A DNA stretch of 64,000 nt from Streptomyces sp. DG2A-72 (lineage in GTDB: Bacteria; Actinomycetota; Actinomycetes; Streptomycetales; Streptomycetaceae), in contig NZ_JASTLC010000001.1 of assembly GCF_030499575.1 (NCBI RefSeq), positions 7,712,001 through 7,776,000 of the forward strand, read 5' to 3'. Positions 1-9,371 of the stretch are shown here, one piece after another; position 1 is the stretch's first letter; every line of letters begins with the position of its first letter. The notes beneath the pieces were generated by a model, which was not told the DNA's origin, ran no database searches, and saw nothing but the letters and a program-made list of their open reading frames with translations. The translations under genes were made by a program, and so were the position numbers.

Positions 1-519
1 GACGGGGTGCGGTCGTACAAGCGGGCCCGCGACGGCGAGGACTTCGAGATCCCGGCCAGGCCGGTCACCGTCTCCTCCTTCGCCGTGTACGACGTCCGGG
101 ACGCCGTCGCCGAGGACGGCACCCCCGTGCTCGACCTGGTCGTCTCGGTGGTCTGCTCGTCCGGCACCTACATCCGGGCGCTCGCCCGTGACCTGGGCGC
201 CGACCTGGGCGTCGGCGGGCACCTCACCGCGCTGCGCCGGACGCGCGTCGGACCGTACAAGCTGGACTCGGCCCGGACCCTGGACCAGCTCCAGGAGGAG
301 CTGACCGTGATGCCGATCGCCGAGGCCGCCGCGGCGGCGTTCCCGCGCTGGGACGTGGACGCCAGGCGGGCCCGGCTGCTGATGAACGGCGTGCGGCTGG
401 AGATGCCCGACGAGTACGCGGGCAGGGGCGCCGTGGCCGTGTTCGACCCCGACGGTGGATTCCTCGCGCTCGTCGAGGAGCAGAAGGGCAAGGCGAAGAG
501 CCTCGCCGTCTTCGGCTGA
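1..519 (+). CDS. truB: tRNA pseudouridine(55) synthase TruB, C-terminal part
   Basis: The reading frame is open from base 1, so the N-terminus and the catalytic Asp lie outside the window. TruB makes pseudouridine 55 in the T-loop of tRNAs. The visible part carries the family motif CSSGTYIRALARDLG (about residues 50-64 of the fragment), which belongs to the TruB catalytic core, followed by GGHLTALRRTRVGPY. The end (from about residue 112) is the short actinobacterial TruB C-terminal domain, with NGVRLEMP and VAVFDPDGGFLALVEE. It precedes ribF, as in other Streptomyces translation-factor clusters. A strong terminator-like hairpin follows the stop codon. The call is firm; only the length is unknown. 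Confidence 0.95.
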   Translation, partial: DGVRSYKRARDGEDFEIPARPVTVSSFAVYDVRDAVAEDGTPVLDLVVSVVCSSGTYIRALARDLGADLGVGGHLTALRRTRVGPYKLDSARTLDQLQEELTVMPIAEAAAAAFPRWDVDARRARLLMNGVRLEMPDEYAGRGAVAVFDPDGGFLALVEEQKGKAKSLAVFG

Positions 520-541
520 GCAGCCCTTTTCCCTTGGCTGC

Positions 542-588
542 CCGTGGAGCGGCGGGCACGGGGTCGTACTCTGCCTGCCGCTCCACGG
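542..588 (+). terminator. hairpin terminator after truB
   Basis: A 17-base stem (542-558 with 572-588, one G-T wobble) encloses a 13-base loop and starts 23 bases after the truB stop. There is no T tract, which is normal for Streptomyces terminators. It separates truB from the next gene. Confidence 0.7.
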
Positions 589-771
589 TCCCCCTCGGTT
601 CCCCCACCCCTAGGGTGTATCCACCGGCCCCCTCCTGTTCACCCGTCCGAGCAGGCGCTCGGAGTGAACCGAGGGAGCGGAAGGGGGCGCGTTCGCCGCG
701 CGATCTGTCCCGCTGATCATCTTGTGTCTACGGTCGAATACGAGCACGGGTGTACGCGGGGAGGTTCGACC

Positions 772-3700
772 ATGGCGGGACGGGGCCCGCGGACCGGAGG
801 GGGACGCCGGACGCAGACCGGCGCGGGCGACGACACGGACGTGGAGCGCGGGCGCGACGAAGTCCTCGTTCGCATCCACGACTTGGCGGGACGCCCGCGC
901 GGCACCGGATTCGTCGCCGACCACGAGGGCACGGTCGTCACCAGCCACGAAGTCGTGGACGGCCTGACCCGCCTCGTGGTGCACGCCGCCGACGACCGCA
1001 CCTGCCTGGTGACCGCCGACGCGGTGACCCCGCTGCCATCCCTGAACCTGGCCCTCGTCCACACCGAGGGACTCGGCGTCGACCCGCTCCCCGTCTCGGT
1101 CCGGGACACGGTCGAGACCGGCAGATACGTCCGCCTCCTCGCCGGATGCTGGCGCGAGGCCCGCGTCCTCGACGTGACCGCCGTGACGTACACGGCCACC
1201 GACCGCTTCCATCTCCTGGACGGCGCCCTGGAGTTGGCGATCGGTACCGCCGGCCGCGACGCACTCCGCCTCGGCGGCGGCGCGGCCGGGGGACCGGTCC
1301 TCGACGCCACGACCGGCGCAGTCCTCGGCGTCCTCGGCACGGCTCTCCAGTCCGGCCACCGCGACGTGGGTTTCGCAGTCCCCCTGCGCCGCACCACCGA
1401 AGGCCCACTCGCCGACCTGCTGGCCCGCAACGCGGCGACGGTCCCCGCCTACGGCGCCGACCTCAACCTGGCCGGAGTACTGCACCTCACGGCCACCTCG
1501 CTCGGGCAGGCCGCCCCGCCGAGCCCCGTCGAACCGGTCGAACGGGCGGCGACGGCAAGGGAGTTCGCCGCCTTCACACAGGCGTCGGCCTCCGTCCTCG
1601 CCCTCGTCGGCCCACCGGGCACCGGCCGTACGACAGAACTGGCGTCCCTGGCCACCCGCCGCCACCTGGCCCCCACCCTCTGGCTCCGGGGCGCCGACCT
1701 CCACCCCGAAGACACATCCATCGCGGACGCGGCCCGCCGGACACTTCAACGAGCGCCCCGAACCGTCACCCCGGAACACCTCGCCCAGGTGGCCCACAAC
1801 GCCGACCGCCCCCTGCTCCTCCTCCTGGACGACCCCGAGCACATGCCACCACCCCTGGCCGACCGACTCCCCGAGTGGACGGAGGGAACGGTGAGGTGGC
1901 TGAGAGAGACCGGGACGCAACTGGTGTTGGCGTGCAGGGAGGAGTACTGGGAGACGGCGGGCCTCACCTTCCCGGCAGCACTGCTGCACCAATCAGCCCG
2001 TCCGGCGTTCGAGGACGAGGCCGAAGGCCGATCGGGGGTCCAGGCTGGGCGGCCACCACGACCCCACCCGCACCTGCCACCCTGCATCCACCTCAGCGAC
2101 CTCACCGACGACGAGTCAGCCCAAGCCCGCACCCGCTACGCCGTCCCCGACGGCACCCTCACCACCCCCGACGCCCACCACCCCCTCACCCTCCGCCTCC
2201 TCTCCGAGGTCCAGTCAGCCCTCCCCGACGTCCACATCCACACCCCCACCACCCCCCTCGACCGCAACGACGTCTTCACGGCCTACCTGGACCTGATGAG
2301 CCTCCGCATCGCCACCCGCCTGGCCACCGCAGCCGCCCTGCACGGCACAGCCGTACGCAGACTCGCCGCAAAGGTCTCCGGCCGGATCCACGAAGCCGCC
2401 CGCCACAGCCTCGGCCCGGGCCAGGGCGGACTGGACAGGGAGTCGTTCGAGGCCCTGTTCCCCCATGGCTCCGGCTGGGCGCCCGCCGTCCTCACCGAGG
2501 GACTCCTCGTCCCCGCCGGCCCCGGCTACCGCTTCGCCCACGAGGAACTGGCCGACTGGATCCAGGGCATGCACCTCGACCTGGACGAAGCCCTGCACAC
2601 CCTGATCAGGCACCCGCAGGACCCGCACCACCGCATCGGCCCGGTGGTGCAGTCCCTGCTCCACCTCGCCCGCCAGCAGGGCGCCCCCGAACTCGCAGCC
2701 CGCCTCCAGGAGTTGGTCGATGCCCTGGACAGCGACCCGCACTCCTGGTGGCCCGCCCGCCTCCTCACCGAGGTCCTGCCCCGAGTACCCGACGCGACCC
2801 CGTACACGGGTGTTCTGCGGCTGCTCGCCGACCGAGTCGTGGCATGGCGCCGGCAACACCCCACCGTTCCGGGCGACTTCGGCCCCGCCTTCTGGACCGC
2901 CCTCGCCCTGCCCGAGGTCACCCGCTTCGACCTCCTGCGCCGACTCCTCCTCGCCGACCCCGCCCCGGACGACACCGACGGCCCTCGCTACCTCGACGCC
3001 GCCGCACACCTGCTCGCCGCTGCCCCCACCGCCGTACAACCGCATCTCACCCGCTGGTTCGACGACGAGCGCCCGATTCCCGCCACCCCGCACGCGACCG
3101 TCGCGAAGGCGGCGCAGGCGCTGCTGCACACGCATCGGCACCGGGCCCTGGACGACCTGATGGAGGTGCTCGTCGACTGTGCGCACCGCCGCGCCGAGGA
3201 GCTGCTGGATGTGCTGGCGGAGGACGAGCCGTCGGCGGTGTGCCGGGCCGTCGACCGATGGGCGCACGACGAGCGGCCCGCGCGGCGGGCCGCGGCGGCG
3301 GTGTGCGGGCTGCGGGCCGCGCCCCATGTACGTACGGAGGCCGACCGCGAGCTGCTCCGCTACGCGGCCCTCGCCCTGCTCGCCCACCCCGCCGACCGCA
3401 CCCTGCGCGGCGGCGCGCTCGCCCTCCTCGTACGGGATCCGCGGGCCCGGGCCCGTCATCTCCCGCAGGCGCTACGGCACTTCGCGTCCGGAGACCCGCA
3501 GTTCCCGCCCAGCGCGCTGGTCGGTGCCCTCGCAACTCATCCCGATCCGGTGCTGGACGCCTTCCGGGAGCGGCTGCGCCGGCCGGGCGGCGGGGAGGCG
3601 CTGCGTACGCTCGCCGATGTCACGACTCCGACCTTGGCGCGCCGGGTCGCGGGCCTCGTAGGGGAGGCGGTGCAGCGGCGCCCGGAGACGGCGGCGGACG

Positions 3701-4176
3701 TGGCGGCGTACGTCGACCGGCGCCTCGACCAGGGGCCGGTCGCCCGGTCCGTACTGTTCCCGCTGGTCACCGGTCTGCTGGACGGCGGTCCCGATCAGGT
3801 GCGGGCCGCGCTGGCCGCCGTACTGGCCGCTCGCGGCACCCCCGCCTCCCGCCCCCTGCGCCGCGAACTGCTCGACTTCCTGCTGGCCCACGAGCACACG
3901 CCGGCCGTCCTCGACGCCCTCCTGCACGCCGCCGCCCGGCACGGCGGCCCCGACCTCCGGGACCTGGTCCGCCACATCGGTATCCTCCTCGTCCGCACCC
4001 CGGACGGCGCGGCCCGCTTCGACCGCGGTCTGGTCGACCTCGGCCGCCATGTCCCGGGCTTCGCCGCGCTGGTCGCGGGCTGGCTCACCGACGCGCCCGC
4101 GGCATGGGCGGCGCTCGTCGGCCCCAGCGCGCGCCGCATGATCGAGAACCTGGCAGGTGTCCGCGTCCCCGTGTGA
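772..4176 (+). CDS. trypsin-like pseudoprotease fused to NTPase with helical repeats
   Basis: This 1134-aa protein starts at ATG 772, after GGGGAG at 759-764. The frame is open further upstream, but no better start is visible. Residues about 25-195 resemble a trypsin/HtrA fold (GTGFVADHEG, then VVTSHEVVDG, LNLALVH and GGGAAGGPVLD). Each catalytic position appears to be lost: His is replaced by Glu60 (His59 is one place off), Asp by Asn92, and Ser by Ala172. A P-loop follows at 280-288 (GPPGTGRTT, Arg where the Walker Lys is expected), with a Walker B-like LLLLLDDPEH near residue 350. The rest is Leu/Ala-rich helical-repeat-like sequence. This is the layout of STAND signalling NTPases with a sensor domain. 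Signal and partner are unknown. It lies alone between truB and ribF, next to the ESX locus. Confidence 0.7.
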   Translation: MAGRGPRTGGGRRTQTGAGDDTDVERGRDEVLVRIHDLAGRPRGTGFVADHEGTVVTSHEVVDGLTRLVVHAADDRTCLVTADAVTPLPSLNLALVHTEGLGVDPLPVSVRDTVETGRYVRLLAGCWREARVLDVTAVTYTATDRFHLLDGALELAIGTAGRDALRLGGGAAGGPVLDATTGAVLGVLGTALQSGHRDVGFAVPLRRTTEGPLADLLARNAATVPAYGADLNLAGVLHLTATSLGQAAPPSPVEPVERAATAREFAAFTQASASVLALVGPPGTGRTTELASLATRRHLAPTLWLRGADLHPEDTSIADAARRTLQRAPRTVTPEHLAQVAHNADRPLLLLLDDPEHMPPPLADRLPEWTEGTVRWLRETGTQLVLACREEYWETAGLTFPAALLHQSARPAFEDEAEGRSGVQAGRPPRPHPHLPPCIHLSDLTDDESAQARTRYAVPDGTLTTPDAHHPLTLRLLSEVQSALPDVHIHTPTTPLDRNDVFTAYLDLMSLRIATRLATAAALHGTAVRRLAAKVSGRIHEAARHSLGPGQGGLDRESFEALFPHGSGWAPAVLTEGLLVPAGPGYRFAHEELADWIQGMHLDLDEALHTLIRHPQDPHHRIGPVVQSLLHLARQQGAPELAARLQELVDALDSDPHSWWPARLLTEVLPRVPDATPYTGVLRLLADRVVAWRRQHPTVPGDFGPAFWTALALPEVTRFDLLRRLLLADPAPDDTDGPRYLDAAAHLLAAAPTAVQPHLTRWFDDERPIPATPHATVAKAAQALLHTHRHRALDDLMEVLVDCAHRRAEELLDVLAEDEPSAVCRAVDRWAHDERPARRAAAAVCGLRAAPHVRTEADRELLRYAALALLAHPADRTLRGGALALLVRDPRARARHLPQALRHFASGDPQFPPSALVGALATHPDPVLDAFRERLRRPGGGEALRTLADVTTPTLARRVAGLVGEAVQRRPETAADVAAYVDRRLDQGPVARSVLFPLVTGLLDGGPDQVRAALAAVLAARGTPASRPLRRELLDFLLAHEHTPAVLDALLHAAARHGGPDLRDLVRHIGILLVRTPDGAARFDRGLVDLGRHVPGFAALVAGWLTDAPAAWAALVGPSARRMIENLAGVRVPV

Positions 4177-4307
4177 GCGTGCGCCCTGTCACAGCCCAGA
4201 TGCCGATGCGGGCCGGGCGGACGCGGCATGGCACCCTTAGACCTGCGTAGGAACAGGCACAGACACGGACACGGGTTCGACGAGTGTGCGAACAAGGAGC
4301 AGACACA

Positions 4308-5267
4308 GTGCAGCGCTGGCGTGGCTTGGAGGACATCCCCCAGGACTGGGGGCGCAGCGTCGTCACCATCGGGTCCTACGACGGAGTTCACCGCGGACAC
4401 CAGCTGATCATCCGGCATGCCGTGGAGCGCGCCCGCGAGCTGGGCGTCCCCTCCGTGGTCGTCACCTTCGACCCGCACCCCAGCGAGGTCGTCCGCCCCG
4501 GCAGCCACCCGCCGCTGCTCGCACCGCACCACCGCCGCGCCGACCTGATGGGCGAGCTGGGCGTGGACGCGGTGCTGATCCTCCCCTTCACGACCGAGTT
4601 CTCGAAGCTGTCGCCCGCCGACTTCGTCGTCAAGGTCCTGGTCGACAAGCTGCACGCCAAGGCGGTCGTCGAGGGCCCCAACTTCCGCTTCGGCCACAGG
4701 GCCGCGGGCAACGTGGAGTTCCTCGCCGAGCAGGGCAAGGTCTACGACTTCGAGGTCGAGGTGATCGACCTGTACGTGTCCGGTGAGGCGGGCGGCGGCC
4801 AGCCGTTCTCGTCGACCCTGACCCGGCGTCTGGTCACCGAAGGGGACGTCGAGGGCGCCGCCGAGATCCTCGGCCGCCCGCACCGCGTCGAGGGCGTCGT
4901 CGTCCGCGGCGCCCAGCGCGGCCGCGAACTCGGCTTCCCCACGGCGAACGTCGAGACCCTCCCGCACACCGCCATCCCGGCCGACGGCGTCTACGCGGGC
5001 TGGCTGCACGCACAGGGCGAGGCCATGCCGGCCGCGATCTCCGTAGGAACCAACCCGCAGTTCGACGGCACCGAGCGCACGGTGGAGGCGTACGCCATCG
5101 ACCGGGTGGGGCTGGAACTGTACGGGCTGCATGTGGCCGTGGACTTCCTCGCCTATGTGCGCGGGCAGCAGAAGTTCGACTCGCTCGAGGCCCTGCTGGA
5201 GGCCATTGCGGGCGATGTGAAGCGCTGCCGTGACCTGATCGGGGCTGCGGAGGGACCTGCCGTCTGA
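4308..5267 (+). CDS. ribF: bifunctional riboflavin kinase / FMN adenylyltransferase
   Basis: RibF turns riboflavin into FMN and then FAD in the cytoplasm. The 319-aa protein is of normal length. GTG 4308 is preferred over GTG 4284 because AAGGAG sits at 4294-4299, 8 bases upstream. The N-terminal nucleotidyltransferase half shows VVTIGSYDGVHRGHQ and VTFDPHPSEVVRPG. The C-terminal kinase half shows RGRELGFPTANV, where the PTAN motif binds metal and flavin, then VGTNPQFDG and VEAY. It follows truB in many Streptomyces genomes. Its stop codon lies in a 23-base tandem repeat, and a shared terminator separates it from the convergent minus-strand ATPase gene. Confidence 0.97.
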   Translation: MQRWRGLEDIPQDWGRSVVTIGSYDGVHRGHQLIIRHAVERARELGVPSVVVTFDPHPSEVVRPGSHPPLLAPHHRRADLMGELGVDAVLILPFTTEFSKLSPADFVVKVLVDKLHAKAVVEGPNFRFGHRAAGNVEFLAEQGKVYDFEVEVIDLYVSGEAGGGQPFSSTLTRRLVTEGDVEGAAEILGRPHRVEGVVVRGAQRGRELGFPTANVETLPHTAIPADGVYAGWLHAQGEAMPAAISVGTNPQFDGTERTVEAYAIDRVGLELYGLHVAVDFLAYVRGQQKFDSLEALLEAIAGDVKRCRDLIGAAEGPAV

Positions 5268-5328
5268 GCCCGGCGGGCCTTGCCGTCTGAGCCTGGTGGG
5301 GCCTGCCCTCTGAGCCTGGCGGGACCTG
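5253..5328. repeat. 23-bp tandem repeat over the ribF stop
   Basis: Three imperfect 23-base units begin near 5253, 5276 and 5299. All contain the core CTGAGCC(C/T)GG, and the TGA in the first unit is the ribF stop codon. The extra units look like duplications of the 3' end of ribF. No function is apparent. Confidence 0.7.
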
Positions 5329-5332
5329 TGCG

Positions 5333-5377
5333 AACGCCGGAGGGCCGGCACCTTCGTGGTGCCGGCCCTCCGGCGTT
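5333..5377. terminator. bidirectional terminator between ribF and the ATPase gene
   Basis: A perfect 20-bp inverted repeat (5333-5352 with 5358-5377) has a TTCGT loop. It lies between convergent genes, ribF on plus and the MinD-like ATPase gene on minus, and can serve both. Confidence 0.9.
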
Positions 5378-5392
5378 GTCTGCCGCTGCCGC

Positions 5393-8356
5393 CTACTGCT
5401 GGGTCCAGCCCGGCGGTACGCCGCCGTCCTGCTGCGGAGCCTGGGGCGGCGGCGCGGGCTGCTGTTGCTGCCATCCCTGGTCCGGTCCGGGCTGCTGCTG
5501 CGGAGGCTGTTGCCACTCCTGGCCCGGCTGGGGGGCACCGCCCGGCTGCGGATAGTGCTGCTGGGGCTGCTGCTGGGGCGCGTACCCCTGCTGGGGCTGC
5601 TGGTACTGCATGTTCGGGTTGCCGAAGCCCTGCTGGGTGCGCGCGATGTCCTCGGCGATGAGGGCGGCGAGGTCGAAGTAGGCCTCGCGGGTCTTCGGCC
5701 GCATCATGTCGAGGTCCACCTCTGCGCCCGCCGCGAGGTGCTCGTCGAACGGGATCACCACGACACCGCGGCAGCGGGTCTCGAAGTGCGCGACGATGTC
5801 CTCCACCTTGATCATCTTGCCCGTCTCACGGACACCGGAGATGACCGTGACCGACCGCTGCACGAGATCGGCGAAGCCGTTCGCCGACAGCCAGTCCAGC
5901 GTCGTCGAGGCACTGCTCGCACCGTCCACCGACGGGGTGGAGATGATGATCAACTGGTCGGCGAGGTCCAGCACTCCGCGCATCGCGCTGTAGAGCAGAC
6001 CGGTGCCCGAGTCCGTCAGGATGATCGGGTACTGGCGGCCCAGCACGTCCAGCGCGCTGCGGTAGTCCTGGTCGTTGAAGGTGGTGGAGACGGCCGGGTC
6101 CACGTCGTTGGCGATGATCTCGAGGCCGGACGGCGCCTGCGAGGTGAAGCGGCGGATGTCCATGTAGCTGTTCAGCTGCGGGATCGCCTGCACCAGGTCG
6201 CGGATGGTCGCGCCGGTCTCGCGCCGGACCCGTCGGCCGAGCGTGCCGGCGTCCGGGTTGGCGTCGATCGCCAGGATCTTGTCCTGCCGCTCGGTGGCGA
6301 GCGTGGCGCCCAGCGACATGGTCGTCGTGGTCTTGCCGACGCCGCCCTTGAGGCTGATCACCGCGATCCGGTAGCAGGACATCACCGGCGTACGGATCAG
6401 CCCCAGCTTCCGCTCCCGCTCCGCCGCCTCCTTCTTGGCGCCGAGCTTGAAGCGGGACGGGCCCTGGTTGTTCTTACGGGCCTTGGGCTGGTTGCGCAGG
6501 AGCCGGTCGGAGGACAGCTCCACGGCGGCGTTGTAGCCGAGGGGGGTGCCGGGGGCGGCTTGCTGCTGCTGGGGGGCGCCGGGGCCGGCCTGGGGGCCGG
6601 GTGGGGCGGTCCAGCCCTGGTTGCCCGGGTTGGGCTGGTTGCCGTAGGGGGCGGGCGGGGCGGGGTGCTGTTGGGGTGCTTGCGGGGGTGTCTGCTGCTG
6701 GGCCTGGGCCGCCGGGGCCGGGGGCTGCTGGTTCGGTGCGGGCGGCGGGGCGGGCTGCTGGTAGGGCGAGGGCTGCTGCGGCGGCTGGGGTGCCTGCGGG
6801 TAGCCGTAGCCGGGCTGGGGCTGCGGCTGCGCCTGGGGAGGCTGGGCCGGGTTCTGGGGGTAGCCGTACCCGTCGGGCTGGGGTTGTCCGGGCTGGGCCG
6901 GCTGCTGGGGGTAGCCGTATCCGGCGGCCTGCGGGTGGCCGGGGTGCGGCTGGGGCTGCGGGGGGTGCGGCGGCTGGGGCGCCTGTCGTGGGTCGGCCGG
7001 TGCCGGGTGTGCGCCCTGTGCCGGGTAGCCGGGCTGCTGGGCCGGGGCCGGCGGCTGGACCGGGCCGAACGAGCCCTGCGGTGGGGCTTGGTGCGGGGGC
7101 TGGTGCGGCGGCTGGGCGGGGTTCTGGGGGTAGCCGTAACCGGCGGGCTGGGGTGCCTGCTGCTGCGGTACGCCCTGTGCGGGGTGCGCGGGCACGTAGC
7201 CCGGCGGCAGCGGGGGAATCGCCTGGCCGGCCTGCGGCATGGGGGCCGGCATGGCGGGGTCCCCCTGCGGCGGCTGCCCCTGAGCGGCCGGCGGGGCTTC
7301 GGGAGCTGCGGGCTGCGGCTCGGCTTCCGGTCCTGCTTCCGCCGTTGCTGACGCCGTGTCGGTGTCGGTCTGCGAGGCGGGGGCGCCCGCATCGGACTGA
7401 ATGACCGCGTTCCCCTGGCCGTCCGTACCGTCCGTGTCGGCCGTGCCGTCAGCCTCGGGCGCCGACCCGGCGGAGCCGTCCGGCTCGGCCTCGTCGCTGC
7501 GCTCCTGCTCCGGCTCCTCGTCGTCGGAGGACTCGCCGAACAGCCGCGCGGCCTCGGCGTCGGCGGCGGCGTGGTTGAGGTCGGGCAGCGGCTCACCGGG
7601 GGCGGGCTCGTCGGGGGCGCTCGCCGCGGGGGCGGTGGCCTGGGACGGGCTGCCCTGGGAGTCCTCGTCGACCGGACGCAGCACCGGGAAGCCGGGCGCT
7701 GCGGGAGGCGGGGTCGACGGCTGCTGCTGAGCCGGGACGTGACCGCCCGACGTGTCCTGGCGCTGCTGGGGCACGCTCGCTGACGCCTGCTGGGGGTAGC
7801 CGTATCCGCCGGGCGCCGCGGTATCTCCGGCCGCGGGGGCGGCGGTGCCCGGCTGCTGCTGCTGCGGTGGCTGTGGCGGTTGCGGCTGGGCGGGCTGGGG
7901 CTGGCTGGGCTGGGGCTGGCTGGGCTGCGGTGGGGCGGATTGCGGCTGGCCCGGTTGCGGCTGGGCCGGCTGCGGGTACCCGTAGCCGTCGGTGCCACCC
8001 GTGCCGGACTGGTTCGCGCCGGGCGCGTCCGACGTGGGCTGCTGCGGTGCGGGTGCGCGATAGGTGTACGGCTGGGGCTGGGCCGGCGCGGGAGCGTTGG
8101 GTGGGGGAGCCTGCGGTGCGGGAACGCCGGGTGGTCCGGAGGACGGCACTGCGGGCGATCCGGTCGGCGGCGGAGGCGGCGGTGAGGCCTGCCCGGGGTT
8201 GCTCGGTTCGTCGTTCGCGGAGCCACTCTGCGGCTTCGGGGCGTACCAGGCGGGAGGCGTGTAGACGATTTCGAACTCACCGGTGAGTTCGGTCTCGTGC
8301 TCGTCCCCGTCAGAGGACGGGCCGCCGCCGTTGTAGTCGGACCGATCCCTGTTCAC
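5393..8356 (-). CDS. EspI-like MinD/ParA ATPase with long Pro/Gln-rich arms
   Basis: This 987-aa protein starts at GTG 8356, with GGAGG 6 bases upstream. Residues 1 to about 620 are low complexity (Pro, Gln, Ala, Gly, Tyr) and contain six GYGYPQ motifs and an acidic stretch. The ATPase domain spans about 660-920. Its deviant Walker A motif [12 protein letters not shown] (Lys675) carries the MinD/ParA signature KGGVGKT, with LAIDAN and LTDSGTG behind it. The last 60 or so residues are again Gln/Pro/Trp-rich. The layout of a disordered N-terminus plus MinD-like ATPase matches mycobacterial EspI, which is linked to control of ESX-1. It heads the minus-strand side of this ESX locus. A role in controlling or placing the secretion machine is inferred. 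Confidence 0.8.
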   Translation of the reverse strand: MNRDRSDYNGGGPSSDGDEHETELTGEFEIVYTPPAWYAPKPQSGSANDEPSNPGQASPPPPPPTGSPAVPSSGPPGVPAPQAPPPNAPAPAQPQPYTYRAPAPQQPTSDAPGANQSGTGGTDGYGYPQPAQPQPGQPQSAPPQPSQPQPSQPQPAQPQPPQPPQQQQPGTAAPAAGDTAAPGGYGYPQQASASVPQQRQDTSGGHVPAQQQPSTPPPAAPGFPVLRPVDEDSQGSPSQATAPAASAPDEPAPGEPLPDLNHAAADAEAARLFGESSDDEEPEQERSDEAEPDGSAGSAPEADGTADTDGTDGQGNAVIQSDAGAPASQTDTDTASATAEAGPEAEPQPAAPEAPPAAQGQPPQGDPAMPAPMPQAGQAIPPLPPGYVPAHPAQGVPQQQAPQPAGYGYPQNPAQPPHQPPHQAPPQGSFGPVQPPAPAQQPGYPAQGAHPAPADPRQAPQPPHPPQPQPHPGHPQAAGYGYPQQPAQPGQPQPDGYGYPQNPAQPPQAQPQPQPGYGYPQAPQPPQQPSPYQQPAPPPAPNQQPPAPAAQAQQQTPPQAPQQHPAPPAPYGNQPNPGNQGWTAPPGPQAGPGAPQQQQAAPGTPLGYNAAVELSSDRLLRNQPKARKNNQGPSRFKLGAKKEAAERERKLGLIRTPVMSCYRIAVISLKGGVGKTTTTMSLGATLATERQDKILAIDANPDAGTLGRRVRRETGATIRDLVQAIPQLNSYMDIRRFTSQAPSGLEIIANDVDPAVSTTFNDQDYRSALDVLGRQYPIILTDSGTGLLYSAMRGVLDLADQLIIISTPSVDGASSASTTLDWLSANGFADLVQRSVTVISGVRETGKMIKVEDIVAHFETRCRGVVVIPFDEHLAAGAEVDLDMMRPKTREAYFDLAALIAEDIARTQQGFGNPNMQYQQPQQGYAPQQQPQQHYPQPGGAPQPGQEWQQPPQQQPGPDQGWQQQQPAPPPQAPQQDGGVPPGWTQQ

Positions 8357-8540
8357 TGCTTGCCTCCTGGTCAGCCACTGCTGCTGAGTTGGTCGTCGCG
8401 GCCGGGCGGACCGAGTGGCGAACCCCACGCGGCTGCGATCGTCACCGCATCACCAGAAGCCTAATCACTCGCAACGCGCTAGGGAAAAGCGCCCACGGGC
8501 ACGGCCGGTTCGCACCCCATGCCCGGAAACGAAGACGCGT

Positions 8541-9371
8541 TCAGTCCATCCGACGGGCCACGCCGAGCAGGCCCGTCTCCGCGTCCGTGGGTTCGGTCAT
8601 CACGAAGGTGCGGTGCTTGCGAGTGCACCACAGGGCGACGCTGTCATGAAGGTTCGACAGATACTGCAACGGCTCGTCCGGGATGCCCAGAGTGTCCCGT
8701 ACGATCTCGGTCTCCTCGGGCGAAATGCGCTGAATGCCGACCAGTTGGGCCTGGGCCAGCCAGCGCGGTGCGTGCTCGCTGACGAAGGGCAGCACCGTCA
8801 CCACGGCCTGCCACGGCAGCGCGGTCACCCGGCCGCGCGGCGGACGGATGCCGCAGTCCCGGATCAGCACGACCGGGCTGGAAACGGAGGGGCCCTGAGC
8901 GGGCACCCGTCCCACCGGATACACCGTCACGCACTGCTGGCCGCCACCCGCCGACTGGGCCAGCTGCTGCCACGCCTGCGGCCGACCGGTCTCCACGCCC
9001 ACCCGGGCCCCGGTCGCGGCGACCCGCAACGCCAGCACCTGGGCCAGCCAGAGGCCGCCCACGAGTACGACGTCGAAGGGGGTGGGGCGGGACAGGCCGA
9101 GCACGGCGGGCTGCGACGCCCGGTCGGTGCCGATGATCACGCCGTCGTCGCCGATCGGCATGCTGATCGCCGGAAGCTCGTCGACGGTGACGACATGGCG
9201 GTTCCGGCGCGGCCCGCGCAGCCCGAACCCCGGGCTGAAGACGCGCCGTTGCTGCCGCGGCTCCGGCTGCCGGATGATCGGGATCATGCCGGTGTCGGAG
9301 GGCGAGGCCACGTGCGCGGGGGTGGCCCGGCCCGGTTGGCCCGGGGGCATGGTCGGTGCGGGGTGGGACAT
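8541..9371 (-). CDS. unknown protein coupled to eccE
   Basis: The protein has 276 aa. Its ATG overlaps the eccE stop (TGATG at 9373-9369), so the two are probably translated together. Residues 1-30 are Pro-rich. There is one moderately hydrophobic stretch, FDVVLVGGLWLAQVLALRVA (about residues 98-117), then a mixed alpha/beta region with ALPWQAVVTVLPFVSEHAPRW. I see no catalytic motif and do not recognise the family. Its place between eccE and the EspI-like ATPase gene suggests an accessory part of the secretion apparatus. The call is firm as a gene and open on function. Confidence 0.8.
   Translation of the reverse strand: MSHPAPTMPPGQPGRATPAHVASPSDTGMIPIIRQPEPRQQRRVFSPGFGLRGPRRNRHVVTVDELPAISMPIGDDGVIIGTDRASQPAVLGLSRPTPFDVVLVGGLWLAQVLALRVAATGARVGVETGRPQAWQQLAQSAGGGQQCVTVYPVGRVPAQGPSVSSPVVLIRDCGIRPPRGRVTALPWQAVVTVLPFVSEHAPRWLAQAQLVGIQRISPEETEIVRDTLGIPDEPLQYLSNLHDSVALWCTRKHRTFVMTEPTDAETGLLGVARRMD

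Noticed and set aside
750..4250. A long Arg/Pro-rich frame overlapping the pseudoprotease-NTPase gene
   Set aside because: Its composition (Arg, Pro, Gly only) is typical of an off-frame shadow; the chosen frame has recognisable motifs.
6600..8200. Regular repeats that could be taken for a repeat array or CRISPR
   Set aside because: The units are in frame and encode GYGYPQ and Pro/Gln stretches of the ATPase arm. There are no equal-length spacers.
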